This document shows, piece after piece, positions 20,089-29,416 of a stretch of 47,770 nucleotides of DNA. Position 1 is the first letter of the stretch. Each line of letters begins with the position of its first letter. The notes under the pieces were generated by a model that saw only the letters and a program-made list of their open reading frames with translations, was not told where the DNA came from and did not search any database. A program made the translations under genes and the position numbers. The stretch spans positions 42,028-89,797 of the forward strand of contig PCCP01000044.1 in NCBI GenBank assembly GCA_002731775.1, in the 5' to 3' direction. The stretch comes from Gammaproteobacteria bacterium. GTDB taxonomy: Bacteria; Pseudomonadota; Gammaproteobacteria; Pseudomonadales; Pseudohongiellaceae.

Positions 20089-21747
20089 ATGTATAGATAC
20101 GATGGCTATGACCATCAGATGCTGAGCGACAGGGTCGCCCAGTTTCGCCATCAGACCGACCGCTTCCTGGCCGGCAAGTTGAGCGACGCTGAGTTTCTAC
20201 CACTGCGCCTGCAAAATGGTCTCTACGTGCAGCGCCTGGCGCCGATGATCAGAATTGCCATTCCTTATGGCATGCTTTCTTCCCGGCAGTTAAGGAAACT
20301 CGCGTTCATCGCTCGTCACTTCGATAAGGGCTATGCCCATCTGACGACGAGACAGAATATCCAGTACAACTGGCCGCAGCTGGAAGATGTGCCAGACCTG
20401 CTCGCGCAGCTGGCCGAAGTGGAGATGCACGCCATTCAGACTAGCGGCAATTGCATACGCAACACTACTACCGATCAATTTGCTGGAGTAGCGGTTGACG
20501 AGTTGGAAGACAGCAGGACCTACTGCGAAATTATTCGCCAATGGTCTACCTTTCATCCGGAATTTGCCTACCTGCCAAGGAAGTTCAAGATTGCAGTGTG
20601 TGGTACTGTGATCGACCAGGCCGCGACTCAGGTACACGATATCGGCATCTACATCGTACCAGGGCCTGCAGGTGAAACCGGCTTCCGCATTCTTGCTGGC
20701 GGCGGACTCGGGCGCACACCGGTAATCGGGCAGGAAATTTTCAAATTCGTCGAAAAACCACAGTTACTGACAGCATTGGAGGCGATACTACGGGTTTATA
20801 ATCGGGAAGGTCGTCGCGATAACAAATACAAGGCCAGAATCAAGATATTGATTCGCGAGACCGGGGTCGATCTGTTTCGGGAAAAAGTACATGAGGAATG
20901 GCAGCGCATCAAAGATTCGGCGCTGATCCTGACAGACGTCGAAATCGCTCGCTGCAAGGCTTTCTTTGAAGATCCGGCCTATGCAGAATTGATAGACAAG
21001 CCGGAAGCATTGACAAAGCCACTGGCGCAGGATGTGCTGTTCAGTAGCTGGCACCAGCAGAACGTGCGCCCCCACAAACGCCCTGGTTATGCGATTGTCA
21101 CCGTCTGTATGAAGGAGACCGGCGTAGCGCCGGGTGATGTGACGGACCAACAATTAGAGCATATTGCAGAGCTTGCAGAGCGCTACAGTTTCGGCGAAGT
21201 ACGAATTAGTCACCAGCAGAATATTATTCTGGCCGACGTCAGGCAGGAGCAGTTGGCCGCCCTCTACTGCGAATTGAAATCCCAGGCCCTGGAGAGCGCC
21301 AACCTTGGCTTGCTCACGGACATCATTTGCTGCCCCGGTGGCGATTTCTGCGTACTGGGAAACGCCAAGTCCATACCTATTGCCGAATCCATCCAGCGTA
21401 AATTCCGTGACCATGACGAACTCACGGACATCGGTGAAGCGAATATCAATATTTCCGGTTGCATGAACGCCTGCGGCCACCATCACGTCGGCAATATCGG
21501 CATACTGGGTGTAGATAAGAAAGGTGAGGAGTTCTACCAGATATCCCTGGGTGGTTCATCTAAAAACGTTGCCAGCCTCGGCAAGATCATGGGACCTGCA
21601 TTCGCTCAGCAGGAAATCCCTGCTGTCATCGATAAAATTATCAAAGTCTATAAATCAAATCGAGAGGCCGACGAAAAATTCATAGACACTTACAAGCGCA
21701 TCGGCATGGCGCCATTCAAGGAAACTGTCTATGCCAAAGCTGATTAA
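20089..21747 (+). CDS. cysI: siroheme 4Fe-4S sulfite/nitrite reductase (CysI-like)
   Basis: 552 residues. Two ferredoxin-like/siroheme repeats are present; TTRQNIQYNW and SHQQNIILAD mark the siroheme-contacting parts. The cluster ligands are CCPGGDFC near residue 424 and SGCMNACGHH near 461. The reaction is six-electron reduction of sulfite to sulfide for cysteine synthesis; related enzymes reduce nitrite, and sequence alone does not separate them fully. The DUF934 gene overlapping its 3' end marks the assimilatory sulfite branch known from Pseudomonas. ATG 20089 with GGTGA 7 bases upstream. Confidence 0.9.
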   Translation: MYRYDGYDHQMLSDRVAQFRHQTDRFLAGKLSDAEFLPLRLQNGLYVQRLAPMIRIAIPYGMLSSRQLRKLAFIARHFDKGYAHLTTRQNIQYNWPQLEDVPDLLAQLAEVEMHAIQTSGNCIRNTTTDQFAGVAVDELEDSRTYCEIIRQWSTFHPEFAYLPRKFKIAVCGTVIDQAATQVHDIGIYIVPGPAGETGFRILAGGGLGRTPVIGQEIFKFVEKPQLLTALEAILRVYNREGRRDNKYKARIKILIRETGVDLFREKVHEEWQRIKDSALILTDVEIARCKAFFEDPAYAELIDKPEALTKPLAQDVLFSSWHQQNVRPHKRPGYAIVTVCMKETGVAPGDVTDQQLEHIAELAERYSFGEVRISHQQNIILADVRQEQLAALYCELKSQALESANLGLLTDIICCPGGDFCVLGNAKSIPIAESIQRKFRDHDELTDIGEANINISGCMNACGHHHVGNIGILGVDKKGEEFYQISLGGSSKNVASLGKIMGPAFAQQEIPAVIDKIIKVYKSNREADEKFIDTYKRIGMAPFKETVYAKAD

Positions 21748-22231
21748 GGACCGAGCGATTGCAGTTGACCGCTGGACGCTCCTGAAAGATGCGACCGGCT
21801 CAGAAGTACTGACTGCGATTCCCGGCAAAAACCTGATCGTGCCGCTGCGATTCTGGAAAGACTATGCAATCGAACTGGAAAGTTATGCTGGCGACATAGG
21901 CATCTGGCTGGACAGTGACGAAACCATCAGCGAAATCGGTGACGCACTCGCTGAGTTTCCGCTCATCGCTCTGAATTTTCCAGTCTTCGCCGACGGACGC
22001 TCATTCTCTAATGCCAGAGAACTCAGAGAACGGTTCGCCTATGAGGGTGAAATCCGTGCGATTGGTGACGTCCTGCGTGACCAGCTCTATTACATGTCCC
22101 GCTGCGGATTTAATGCCTTCAGTCTGCGCCATGACCAGGATCCGGATAGCTGTATTGCGGCCTTCGACGATTTCACCACTGGATACCAGGCTACGGTAGC
22201 GGAGCCAATCCCCTTATTTAGAAGGCGCTAA
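21731..22231 (+). CDS. DUF934 protein, sulfite reductase partner
   Basis: 166 residues. LIVPLRFWKDYA, DIGIWLDSDE, FPVFADGRSFSNARELRERF and GDVLRDQLYYMSRCGFNAF are the conserved DUF934 segments. It overlaps the end of the reductase gene by 17 bp, so the two are co-translated. DUF934 genes regularly follow ferredoxin-type sulfite reductases and are thought to act in electron supply or assembly; the exact role is not proven. The stop at 22231 closes the operon; the antiporter gene begins 52 bp later. Confidence 0.92.
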   Translation: MPKLIKDRAIAVDRWTLLKDATGSEVLTAIPGKNLIVPLRFWKDYAIELESYAGDIGIWLDSDETISEIGDALAEFPLIALNFPVFADGRSFSNARELRERFAYEGEIRAIGDVLRDQLYYMSRCGFNAFSLRHDQDPDSCIAAFDDFTTGYQATVAEPIPLFRRR

Positions 22232-22283
22232 CAGAATATACTGCAGCCATATCTCATCGCCGTGGCCGTGCCATCAAGCCGTT

Positions 22284-23444
22284 ATGGAACCAGATTCCCT
22301 ACTCTTTTCCTTTTTTCTGATTTTTAGCGGTGCCGCGCTGGCATCGACCCTGGCTCTGTTTTTCCGACAACCGCTGCTGGTTGCCTATATCTTTATCGGG
22401 GGGCTGTTAGGTCCATTCGGTGTTGGGTACATCTCTAACTCTAGTTTGCTTACCGATATTGCGGAATTTGGCATTATTTTCCTGTTGTTTCTGCTCGGAC
22501 TGGACATGCAACCGAGCAAGCTATTTCACACCTTAAAGAAAACCTTTCTCGTCACCCTGGCAAGCTCAATCATATTTATCCTGCTAGGCTATAGCACCGG
22601 ACTACTGTTTAGTTTTTCCCATGTAGAAAGCCTGGTGATTGGCTTCGCCATGATTTTCTCCAGCACTATCATCGGTATCAAGCTGCTGCCGACGACGGTA
22701 TTACATCAGAAACACATGGGAGAGCTGATGGTGGGGATCCTTTTATTACAAGATTTTATCGCTATCTTCCTGTTGGTTTTTCTGGATTCGGGAAATATTG
22801 AGCAATCCAGTGCACTCAGAGTGCTACTGGCATTCCCTCTATTACTAGCGATCGCCTATTTCGCCACCCGTTTCATTTTGATTAAATTAGTTGCACGTTT
22901 CGATCAGTTCAAAGAGTATATTTTCCTGCTGGCCATCGGTTGGTGCCTGGGATTGGCGGCACTTGCCTCTGCCATGGGTCTGTCGGCCGAAATTGGCGCC
23001 TTCATCGCTGGCGTGTCCCTCGCTACCAGCCCGATCTCGCTCTTTATCGCCCTGAATTTAAAACCCCTGCGAGACTTTTTCCTGATTCTGTTTTTCTTTT
23101 CATTGGGCGCTCAATTTAATACCGCCTTGCTGGGTCAGGTTATCGCCCCGGCATTGTTGTTAGCGGCGCTGGCACTCAGTGTCAAACCGGTGGTCTTTCA
23201 CTTTCTGCTGCGACGCTTCAGTGAAAGAAGCGTACTGGCTTGGGATGCGGGTTTAAGACTGGGACAGATAAGCGAATTTTCGCTACTGATTGCCTTCGTC
23301 GCTACCCAGTCGGGAATGATTGGAGAGACAGCCTCCCTGGTGATTCAAGCGGCTGCAATAATGACCTTCCTGGTCTCTTCTTATATCGTCGTGATGTTTT
23401 GCCCAACACCCATCGCCAGCAATCCAAAGCTGCGACGAGATTAA
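22284..23444 (+). CDS. CPA2-family cation:proton antiporter (KefB-like membrane domain only)
   Basis: 386 residues, about 12 membrane helices. VAYIFIGGLLGPFGVGYI, ITDIAEFGI-type FLLFLLGLDMQPSKL, LLLQDFIAIFLLVFL and LSAEIGAFIAGVSLA are typical of the Na+/H+ exchanger CPA2 group. It lacks the C-terminal TrkA-N nucleotide-binding domain of KefB/KefC, so gating must differ. It probably moves K+ or Na+ against H+ across the inner membrane. It is convergent with acuI, 21 bp apart. Specificity is unknown. Confidence 0.88.
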   Translation: MEPDSLLFSFFLIFSGAALASTLALFFRQPLLVAYIFIGGLLGPFGVGYISNSSLLTDIAEFGIIFLLFLLGLDMQPSKLFHTLKKTFLVTLASSIIFILLGYSTGLLFSFSHVESLVIGFAMIFSSTIIGIKLLPTTVLHQKHMGELMVGILLLQDFIAIFLLVFLDSGNIEQSSALRVLLAFPLLLAIAYFATRFILIKLVARFDQFKEYIFLLAIGWCLGLAALASAMGLSAEIGAFIAGVSLATSPISLFIALNLKPLRDFFLILFFFSLGAQFNTALLGQVIAPALLLAALALSVKPVVFHFLLRRFSERSVLAWDAGLRLGQISEFSLLIAFVATQSGMIGETASLVIQAAAIMTFLVSSYIVVMFCPTPIASNPKLRRD

Positions 23445-23465
23445 TCGGGAATAAAGAGAGCTGCC

Positions 23466-24458
23466 CTAGTTCAGATTAAGCAGGTAACGCCCCACCGCTT
23501 CACCCTTTAACACCTTGCCCAGGCTAGCTTCCAATTCCGAAAAATCTATCTCCGTACAAATTGCATCAAGATTTTCCAGCTTCCACTCATGCGCCAATTT
23601 ACGCCAGATTTCTGCCTTCGTTGCTGTCGGTAATTCCACCGAGTCAACGCCGAGCAAATTCACGCCTCGAAGAATAAAAGGCAGTACCGTGCCCTGCAAG
23701 GCCGGCGACTGCACCAGACCACAGCAGGCGACACTACCACCATAACTGATGGATTTGATCACGTTGACCAAGGTGTCGCCGCCAACTACGTCGACAGCTG
23801 CTGCCCATTGTTCCTTCAATAGTGGCCTGGGGTTCACTTCGGCGAGGTTATTTCTATCAATTACCTGCGCCGCTCCCATTTGTTCGAGAAACGCATGGGA
23901 GGAATTCTTGCCGGTGCTGGCTACCACTGTAAATCCAAGTTTATGCAATAGTGCCACGGCGACACTGCCGACACCCCCGGTCGCGCCAGTCACCAAGACG
24001 CTACCGCTTGCCGGTGTCAAGCCGTTAACAATGAGCTTTTCGACACACAACGCGGCGGTAAATCCAGCGGTGCCAAGGCTCATTGCCTGTCTCAGGCTCA
24101 TCGCCTCGGGACAGTGGATTACCCAGCCCGCAGGCACCCGGATAAGCTGAGCGAATCCGCCAGAAGTATTCATTCCCAGGTCGTAGCCGGTGACAATCAC
24201 TTCATCGCCTTCGACAAAATCCGGACTCGTGCTCATCACTACCTTGCCAGCCGCATCGATGCCGGGCGTATGGGGATAGGATTGCGTCACCGCCTTGTTG
24301 CCGCTTGCCGATAGGGCATCTTTATAATTCAGGGATGAATACTGCACACGAACAAGCACATCACCTTCCGGTAATTCAGCAAGATCACGTTGCCTGATAC
24401 TTGCCTGAAATTGCTTTTCCGCTACTTCTTCTACTAACAATGACTTAAATTTTTCCAA
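23466..24458 (-). CDS. acuI: acrylyl-CoA reductase / quinone oxidoreductase (AcuI/YhdH family)
   Basis: 330 residues of the zinc-free medium-chain reductase family. SSLNYKDALSASGN, PGIDAAGKVVMS, the Rossmann motif VTGATGGVGSVAVALL and the YhdH-type CVEKLIVNGLTP are visible. AcuI reduces acryloyl-CoA with NADPH and is important in marine bacteria that meet acrylate from DMSP breakdown; the E. coli relative YhdH has the same activity. No DMSP genes are in the window. The frame has no ATG at the expected start; TTG 24458 (reads EKFKSLLV) is chosen. sohB lies 32 bp upstream on the same strand. Confidence 0.85.
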   Translation of the reverse strand: MEKFKSLLVEEVAEKQFQASIRQRDLAELPEGDVLVRVQYSSLNYKDALSASGNKAVTQSYPHTPGIDAAGKVVMSTSPDFVEGDEVIVTGYDLGMNTSGGFAQLIRVPAGWVIHCPEAMSLRQAMSLGTAGFTAALCVEKLIVNGLTPASGSVLVTGATGGVGSVAVALLHKLGFTVVASTGKNSSHAFLEQMGAAQVIDRNNLAEVNPRPLLKEQWAAAVDVVGGDTLVNVIKSISYGGSVACCGLVQSPALQGTVLPFILRGVNLLGVDSVELPTATKAEIWRKLAHEWKLENLDAICTEIDFSELEASLGKVLKGEAVGRYLLNLN

Positions 24459-24490
24459 GGATCTAATCCGCCCAGTTAAACAGGTTTCGG

Positions 24491-25576
24491 TTATTGATAA
24501 TCGTTAATTCTCGATTTGTTGCTCCAGCTCATAAGCACCTTCTCTACTATTCCCGGAATAGCCGAACTCAGCTTGTCCTGAATGGATTTTTTTAACTCGA
24601 ATTCCAGCTCGAATACATCTGCCGTTTCACAGGCAGTCAGAATGCATTCATCGCTGGTTTTAATCTCATCCACCATGTAGCGTTCCTTCGCCTGCATACC
24701 CACCCAGGTTTCTCCGGTGGAAATTTTATCTATGTCGACACTGGGACGGTGGTCCTTCACCCACTGCTTAAAGATACCGTGAATCGTCTCCACATCTTCC
24801 TGCACCTTGGCCTTACCCTTCTTCGTTATCTCACCGAAGATAGTCATGGTGCGTTTAAACTCCCCCGCGCTGACAATCTCATAATCGACATCGTTCTTTT
24901 TCAAGACTCGATGAAAGTTAGGCACCTGCACCAACACTCCAATAGACCCGATGATGGCAAATGGCGCCGAAACCAGTTTATCGGCCAGGCAGGCCATCAT
25001 GTAACCACCGCTGGCCGCCACCTTGTCGACACAAATCGTCAGCGGGATACCGGCATTTTTTATTCTTAGCAGCTGCGATGAAGCCAGGCCATAAGCGTGC
25101 ACCATGCCGCCAGGGCTCTCAAGTTTCAGGATCACTTCGTCGGCCTTTTCTGCCAGAGTGAGAATCGCTGTTATTTCCTCGCGCAGTGCGGTCACCGCTT
25201 CGGCGGCCAAGTCGCCCTTGAAATTCAGCACGTAGCTGCGCTTTTTCCGATCATCGACAGCCCTCGAATCTGCTTCCGACCCTTCTTTGGTTTTTTGTTT
25301 TTCCTTTTCCCTGGCGCGCTTATGTTCCGCCTTGGCTGCTTTCTTTTCTTGTTTGTGAATTTTCTTCAGCTGATCTTTATCGAGTACAGACTCTCGCAGT
25401 CTTTCCCGCATTTCATCAAAATGATCATTCAGGGGGGTGACCCTGATGCTGCCCTTCTTGTCAGCTTTTTTCTGGCGACTGCCGCTGGATACAATAGCAC
25501 CAAGCACGATGATGATTGCTACGACGATCGTCGCCACCTTGGCGAAAAACATCCCGTACTGGATTAAATATTCCAA
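24491..25576 (-). CDS. sohB: inner-membrane S49 protease SohB
   Basis: 361 residues. One N-terminal membrane span (about 8-28), a long basic linker (about 60-110, Lys/Arg/Glu rich), then the ClpP-fold S49 domain with the serine in KVAASGGYMMA and the lysine in AGEFKRTMT, the S49 Ser-Lys dyad. The start is TTG 25576: it aligns with the first residues of E. coli SohB and has AGGAG 8 bases upstream, and no ATG fits. Likely periplasmic-facing peptidase. It lies 18 bp after nudC on the same strand. Confidence 0.94.
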   Translation of the reverse strand: MEYLIQYGMFFAKVATIVVAIIIVLGAIVSSGSRQKKADKKGSIRVTPLNDHFDEMRERLRESVLDKDQLKKIHKQEKKAAKAEHKRAREKEKQKTKEGSEADSRAVDDRKKRSYVLNFKGDLAAEAVTALREEITAILTLAEKADEVILKLESPGGMVHAYGLASSQLLRIKNAGIPLTICVDKVAASGGYMMACLADKLVSAPFAIIGSIGVLVQVPNFHRVLKKNDVDYEIVSAGEFKRTMTIFGEITKKGKAKVQEDVETIHGIFKQWVKDHRPSVDIDKISTGETWVGMQAKERYMVDEIKTSDECILTACETADVFELEFELKKSIQDKLSSAIPGIVEKVLMSWSNKSRINDYQ

Positions 25577-25593
25577 GGGTCTTACTCCTGTGC

Positions 25594-26454
25594 TTAAAAT
25601 ATTGACTGTGAATCATGTCCGGCGCTCTTGTTTCCAAACTGACGCTGTTTGATATGATTTACAAAGGTTTTAATCAATTCCCCTGCCACGCTGATAGCAG
25701 GGGATGGCACCTTAGGCAGAGAATGCACGTCATACCAATGCGCCTCTGCTATCTCCTCCGGCGCCACCACAATCTCCCCTGCCTTGTAATCTGCAATAAA
25801 CCCCAGCATCAATTGCGACGGAAAAGGCCAGGACTGGCTCTTGATATAACGGATATTCCCGACCTCTATTCCCACTTCTTCTTTGACTTCCCGCACTACA
25901 GTTTGTTCAGGAGTCTCACCTACTTCGATAAAACCTGCAAGGCAGCTATAAAACCCGGATGTAAACCTGGCACTACGAGCGAGTAGTAATTGATCCCCCT
26001 TCACCACCAGCATAATCGCACAGGGATTGATGCGGGGAAAATACTGCCGATCACAGGCCGTGCAATGAACCGCTCTCTCAGACTTATGTTGAATTGTCAG
26101 CGCGCCACAAGCGCCGCAGTGCCTGTGTGCAGTATACCAATCCAGTATCTGGCTGGCCTTTCCGGCAAGGGCCAGGGCAAGTTCGCCACGCTCAAATAAT
26201 AAGCTGCGTAAGGAACGGTTTTCCGCCCGCAGTAACTGAGCCGGGTTTTCCCTGGTATGAACCGCGATAAACGTCGTTGTCGCATCTTCTTCAACCAAGA
26301 ACAGCTCGGCGCCAACTGACAATATGGCGTGTATTTCCGACTTCTCCCAGACTAATTCATTTCCCCGGACCACGATCTGATTATCATAAATCAGGATGAA
26401 TCGATCCGTCTCTAACAGCTCGTCGAATGTTGGAAAATAGCCGCGTTGAACCAT
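25594..26454 (-). CDS. nudC: NAD(H) pyrophosphatase / NADH-decapping RNA hydrolase NudC
   Basis: 286 residues (E. coli 257). An N-terminal domain is followed by a four-cysteine zinc ribbon (HCGACGAL and HCTACDRQYFPR, about 132-158), then the Nudix box GFIEVGETPEQTVVREVKEE near 190-210, and the NADH pyrophosphatase tag SQSWPFPSQLM, a one-residue variant of SQPWPFPxS. Hydrolyses NADH to NMNH and AMP and removes NAD caps from RNA. It precedes sohB on the same strand. Confidence 0.94.
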   Translation of the reverse strand: MVQRGYFPTFDELLETDRFILIYDNQIVVRGNELVWEKSEIHAILSVGAELFLVEEDATTTFIAVHTRENPAQLLRAENRSLRSLLFERGELALALAGKASQILDWYTAHRHCGACGALTIQHKSERAVHCTACDRQYFPRINPCAIMLVVKGDQLLLARSARFTSGFYSCLAGFIEVGETPEQTVVREVKEEVGIEVGNIRYIKSQSWPFPSQLMLGFIADYKAGEIVVAPEEIAEAHWYDVHSLPKVPSPAISVAGELIKTFVNHIKQRQFGNKSAGHDSQSIF

Positions 26455-26593
26455 AAGCTTTAACTTAGCCTACTCCGATGCTGATGCCCAGCGCATGGGA
26501 AGCGATAATCCATAGACAAGTTGAGGCAGGCATCGCAAGGGTCAGTGCCTGGGGTTTGCGCTCCGCACCAAAGCTGCAACGCGCTTACCTGGA

Positions 26594-27931
26594 TTAAGTC
26601 AGTGGTTCGGCGAAGAAATCGAAGAAAAAATACATGATGACCGTACAGGAGATCAGGGTCAGCAGCATTACCGGCAAGCCCTTCCTGAACCACAAGCCAG
26701 GAGTAATCGCCAGGCTGGGATCACCGACATCCTTCGCCATCTTTTCGGAGATGGTGACGATGAAGACGTTGGCGGTGGAGCCCAGATGCGTGCCGTTTCC
26801 ACCCATTCCCACTCCGGCAGCCAATCCCCACCACAGTGGTGTCACATTGATCCCCTGCGCCTCCATGCCCAAGATAATGGGGATCATGGCGGCGGTGAAA
26901 GGTATATTGTCGATTGCTGCCGACAATACCGCCGACACCCACATCAAGAGGATAGTCGCCGTCAGTAGATCACTCTCCACAAAAGGTACGATGAAGGTCC
27001 CGAGAAATTCAAGAAATTGACTGTGTTCTACGCCACCGACAATGATAAACAGGGAGATAAAAAACATCAGCAAGCCCAGTTCCGTATGGGCGAAGGCCTC
27101 TTCCATGTCGATGTCTTTACCGATAAATACCAGCGCCGTTAATCCTAGTGCCGTCACAAACCACGGCTCCCAATCCAGTCTTCCGTGCATGATGAAACCG
27201 ATGACCATTACGCCCAGCACCGCCAGCGCGCCATACCAGGTTTTAGGATCAGACAACGGGGCTCGATCGCTGAGATCTAACTCATGGGGGGTGACTGCGA
27301 GCTCTTCCTTGAACAGATAACGAAGAAAAAACACGATGATGATCCAGGCGAAAAAAACCATGCCCCCCATGTGAATGACAAAGTCATTAAAATTGATGTC
27401 CGCAGCGGAACCGATCATCAGATTTGGTGGGTCGCCGACCAGTGTAGCCACACCGCCGGTGTCAGACAGCAGCGCGGCCGCCAACAAAAATGGAATCGCA
27501 CTGACACGTAAAGACTGACAGATCAAGATAATCAGCGGCCCGAATATGACGACCGTAGTGACATTGTCGAGCAACAGGGAAAGCACGGTAACCAGAGTTC
27601 CCATCAGCACCATTAACAGAAACAGGCGACCCTTGCTGTAGTCGGCGATGGCATAAGCGAGTTGCTGAAATCCACCGGTGGGGATCATAATGGCGACGAT
27701 GGTCATCATGCCACCCAGCAGGAATACCACATTCCAGTCGATGGCATGGACCGCATCTTCGGGATTGTAAAAACTGAACATCTGGCCCGCCACAATCATG
27801 GTAGCCGCGCCGGCCATCCCGCACTTGACTCGATGAATACCGTGGATGCCCTCGGTAAATATGGCGACGAATGTGAAAAACAACACCAGAGCAGATACCA
27901 GCATTTCGGTATTCCAGACAAGTTCTTCCAT
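26594..27931 (-). CDS. ArsB/NhaD-type ion transporter (SLC13/IT superfamily permease)
   Basis: 445 residues, about 12 membrane helices. LLSDTGGVATLVGDPPNLMI near residue 155 is the conserved pore motif of the ArsB/NhaD/P-protein branch. A second repeat motif, GMGGNGTHLGSTANVFI, is near 385. Related proteins exchange Na+ for H+ or move anions; the substrate here is not determined. ATG 27931. It stands alone, 139 bp before nudC and 228 bp after dnaQ. Those gaps hold no gene that I can support. Confidence 0.82.
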   Translation of the reverse strand: MEELVWNTEMLVSALVLFFTFVAIFTEGIHGIHRVKCGMAGAATMIVAGQMFSFYNPEDAVHAIDWNVVFLLGGMMTIVAIMIPTGGFQQLAYAIADYSKGRLFLLMVLMGTLVTVLSLLLDNVTTVVIFGPLIILICQSLRVSAIPFLLAAALLSDTGGVATLVGDPPNLMIGSAADINFNDFVIHMGGMVFFAWIIIVFFLRYLFKEELAVTPHELDLSDRAPLSDPKTWYGALAVLGVMVIGFIMHGRLDWEPWFVTALGLTALVFIGKDIDMEEAFAHTELGLLMFFISLFIIVGGVEHSQFLEFLGTFIVPFVESDLLTATILLMWVSAVLSAAIDNIPFTAAMIPIILGMEAQGINVTPLWWGLAAGVGMGGNGTHLGSTANVFIVTISEKMAKDVGDPSLAITPGLWFRKGLPVMLLTLISCTVIMYFFFDFFAEPLT

Positions 27932-28159
27932 ACGTTTAATTCCCCATCAGGTTTTGCGCCTGTTTCTGCGGCAATATTCGGCTAATCCGCGAATGATTTT
28001 CAATTAAATCCACTTCAGTCCACTGTATTTATTGAGTTTTTACCGGGACTGATTAGCTCAAAAGCGCTAGATATTAAAGCTTATGCCTGGCCTATTCAAG
28101 GTAAACCTGCCAGATCATGGGTCCACCGAAGGTCTGGCTTCCTGGCACTGCCAGTAGCC

Positions 28160-28876
28160 TCAGTCGGAGTCGAGATCGAGCCAGAGGCAACCCTGCTCGC
28201 TATTTTTCCCGATTTCCTGCAATCGATCCTGATGTGCTCGCAATTCGTTTGGCGCGGCCATAATAACGCGAAGCGGCGTCCGCTGTGGATCGAGCTTTCT
28301 GGCCTTACGGCGACGCTTCATGACTTCTTCGGGTTCGTCTTGTAGCAGCAGGCTGGACTGGCCGCTGGTCATCATCAGATAGACATCCGCCAGTATCTCC
28401 GCATCGAGCAGCGCGCCGTGGAGCACCCGTTGGGTGTTATCCACGTGGTAGCGTTTACACAAGGCATCAAGGCTATTGCGCTGCCCGGGATGCTTCGCTC
28501 TGGCCAATACCAGGGTATCCAGCACGCCGCACAGATCTTCCATCTGCTTGTTGCCAGCATTCGAAAGCCGCAACTCGTTGTTGAGAAATCCAATATCGAA
28601 GGGCGCATTGTGAATAAGCAATTCGGCGCCACGGACAAATTTAATGAATTCGGCCTCCTCCTGGGCGAAGACAGGCTTGTCAGCAAGAAATTCATTGGTG
28701 ATTCCATGCACTTCCATGGCAGCGATATCGACCTCTCTCTCGGGATTGAGATAGCACTGATAGCGATTGCCGGTGAGTTTCCGGTCTTCCAACTCTACGC
28801 AGCCGATCTCGATAATTCGGTGGCCTTGCAGTGGGTCCAGTCCGGTTGTTTCAGTATCGAGGATTATCTGTCTCAT
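28160..28876 (-). CDS. dnaQ: DNA polymerase III epsilon subunit (3'-5' proofreading exonuclease)
   Basis: 238 residues (E. coli 243). DEDDh catalytic set: LDTETTGLDP (Asp, Glu), LIHNAPFDIGFLN (Asp), and HGALLDAEILADVY (His, Asp). The C-terminus binds the polymerase subunit. I chose ATG 28876 (MRQIILDTETTG) with AGGGA upstream; the open frame extends 23 codons further but that part overlaps rnhA and does not align with DnaQ. It follows rnhA with a 41-bp gap, the standard rnhA-dnaQ order except that here both point the same way. Confidence 0.95.
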   Translation of the reverse strand: MRQIILDTETTGLDPLQGHRIIEIGCVELEDRKLTGNRYQCYLNPEREVDIAAMEVHGITNEFLADKPVFAQEEAEFIKFVRGAELLIHNAPFDIGFLNNELRLSNAGNKQMEDLCGVLDTLVLARAKHPGQRNSLDALCKRYHVDNTQRVLHGALLDAEILADVYLMMTSGQSSLLLQDEPEEVMKRRRKARKLDPQRTPLRVIMAAPNELRAHQDRLQEIGKNSEQGCLWLDLDSD

Positions 28877-28917
28877 GAATTCATCCCTGGGGATTTCTTG
28901 ATCGTCGAGCCGAGGAA

Positions 28918-29358
28918 TCAGAGGTCCAATTCGTCGATGCCACAATTGGCAAGCTGATCGGCAATCTCATTTTCGGGGTGGCCACTGTGGCCCTTCACCC
29001 AGTGCCACTCAATTTGGTGTAACTCAACGAGTTCGTCAAGCCGTTTCCATAATTCCACATTAAGAACAGGTTTTCTGTTAGCCGTTTTCCAATTTTTCTG
29101 CTTCCAGTTACTCACCCATTCGGTGATGCCGGTTAACACATACTTGGAATCGGTGGTAATGCGCACGCTGCAGGATTTGGTCAGCGCTTCCAGCCCTTTG
29201 ATTGCAGCAGTCAGTTCCATGCGATTATTGGTTGTCATCACCTCGCCACCATATAGTGACTTTTCAACGCCGCCATAGCGCAACAAAACCCCCCAACCAC
29301 CTCTGCCGGGGTTTCCGCGACAGGCGCCATCTGTATATATTTCAACCACTTGTTGCAT
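28918..29358 (-). CDS. rnhA: ribonuclease HI
   Basis: 146 residues. [17 protein letters not shown] carries the first Asp, [10 protein letters not shown] the Glu, [11 protein letters not shown] the second Asp and [11 protein letters not shown] the last Asp; the basic handle WKTANRKPV is present. Degrades RNA in RNA:DNA hybrids. It lies between the methyltransferase gene (58 bp) and dnaQ (41 bp). Confidence 0.97.
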   Translation of the reverse strand: MQQVVEIYTDGACRGNPGRGGWGVLLRYGGVEKSLYGGEVMTTNNRMELTAAIKGLEALTKSCSVRITTDSKYVLTGITEWVSNWKQKNWKTANRKPVLNVELWKRLDELVELHQIEWHWVKGHSGHPENEIADQLANCGIDELDL

Positions 29359-29416
29359 GGATAATTCTCGCTACCAGGAATCGGTTTTGGTTTTTAATTT
29401 GACTAATGGATTGCTG

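Noticed and set aside
28418-28957. 179-codon plus-strand frame
   Set aside because: Antisense to dnaQ and rnhA, whose catalytic residues are all in place.
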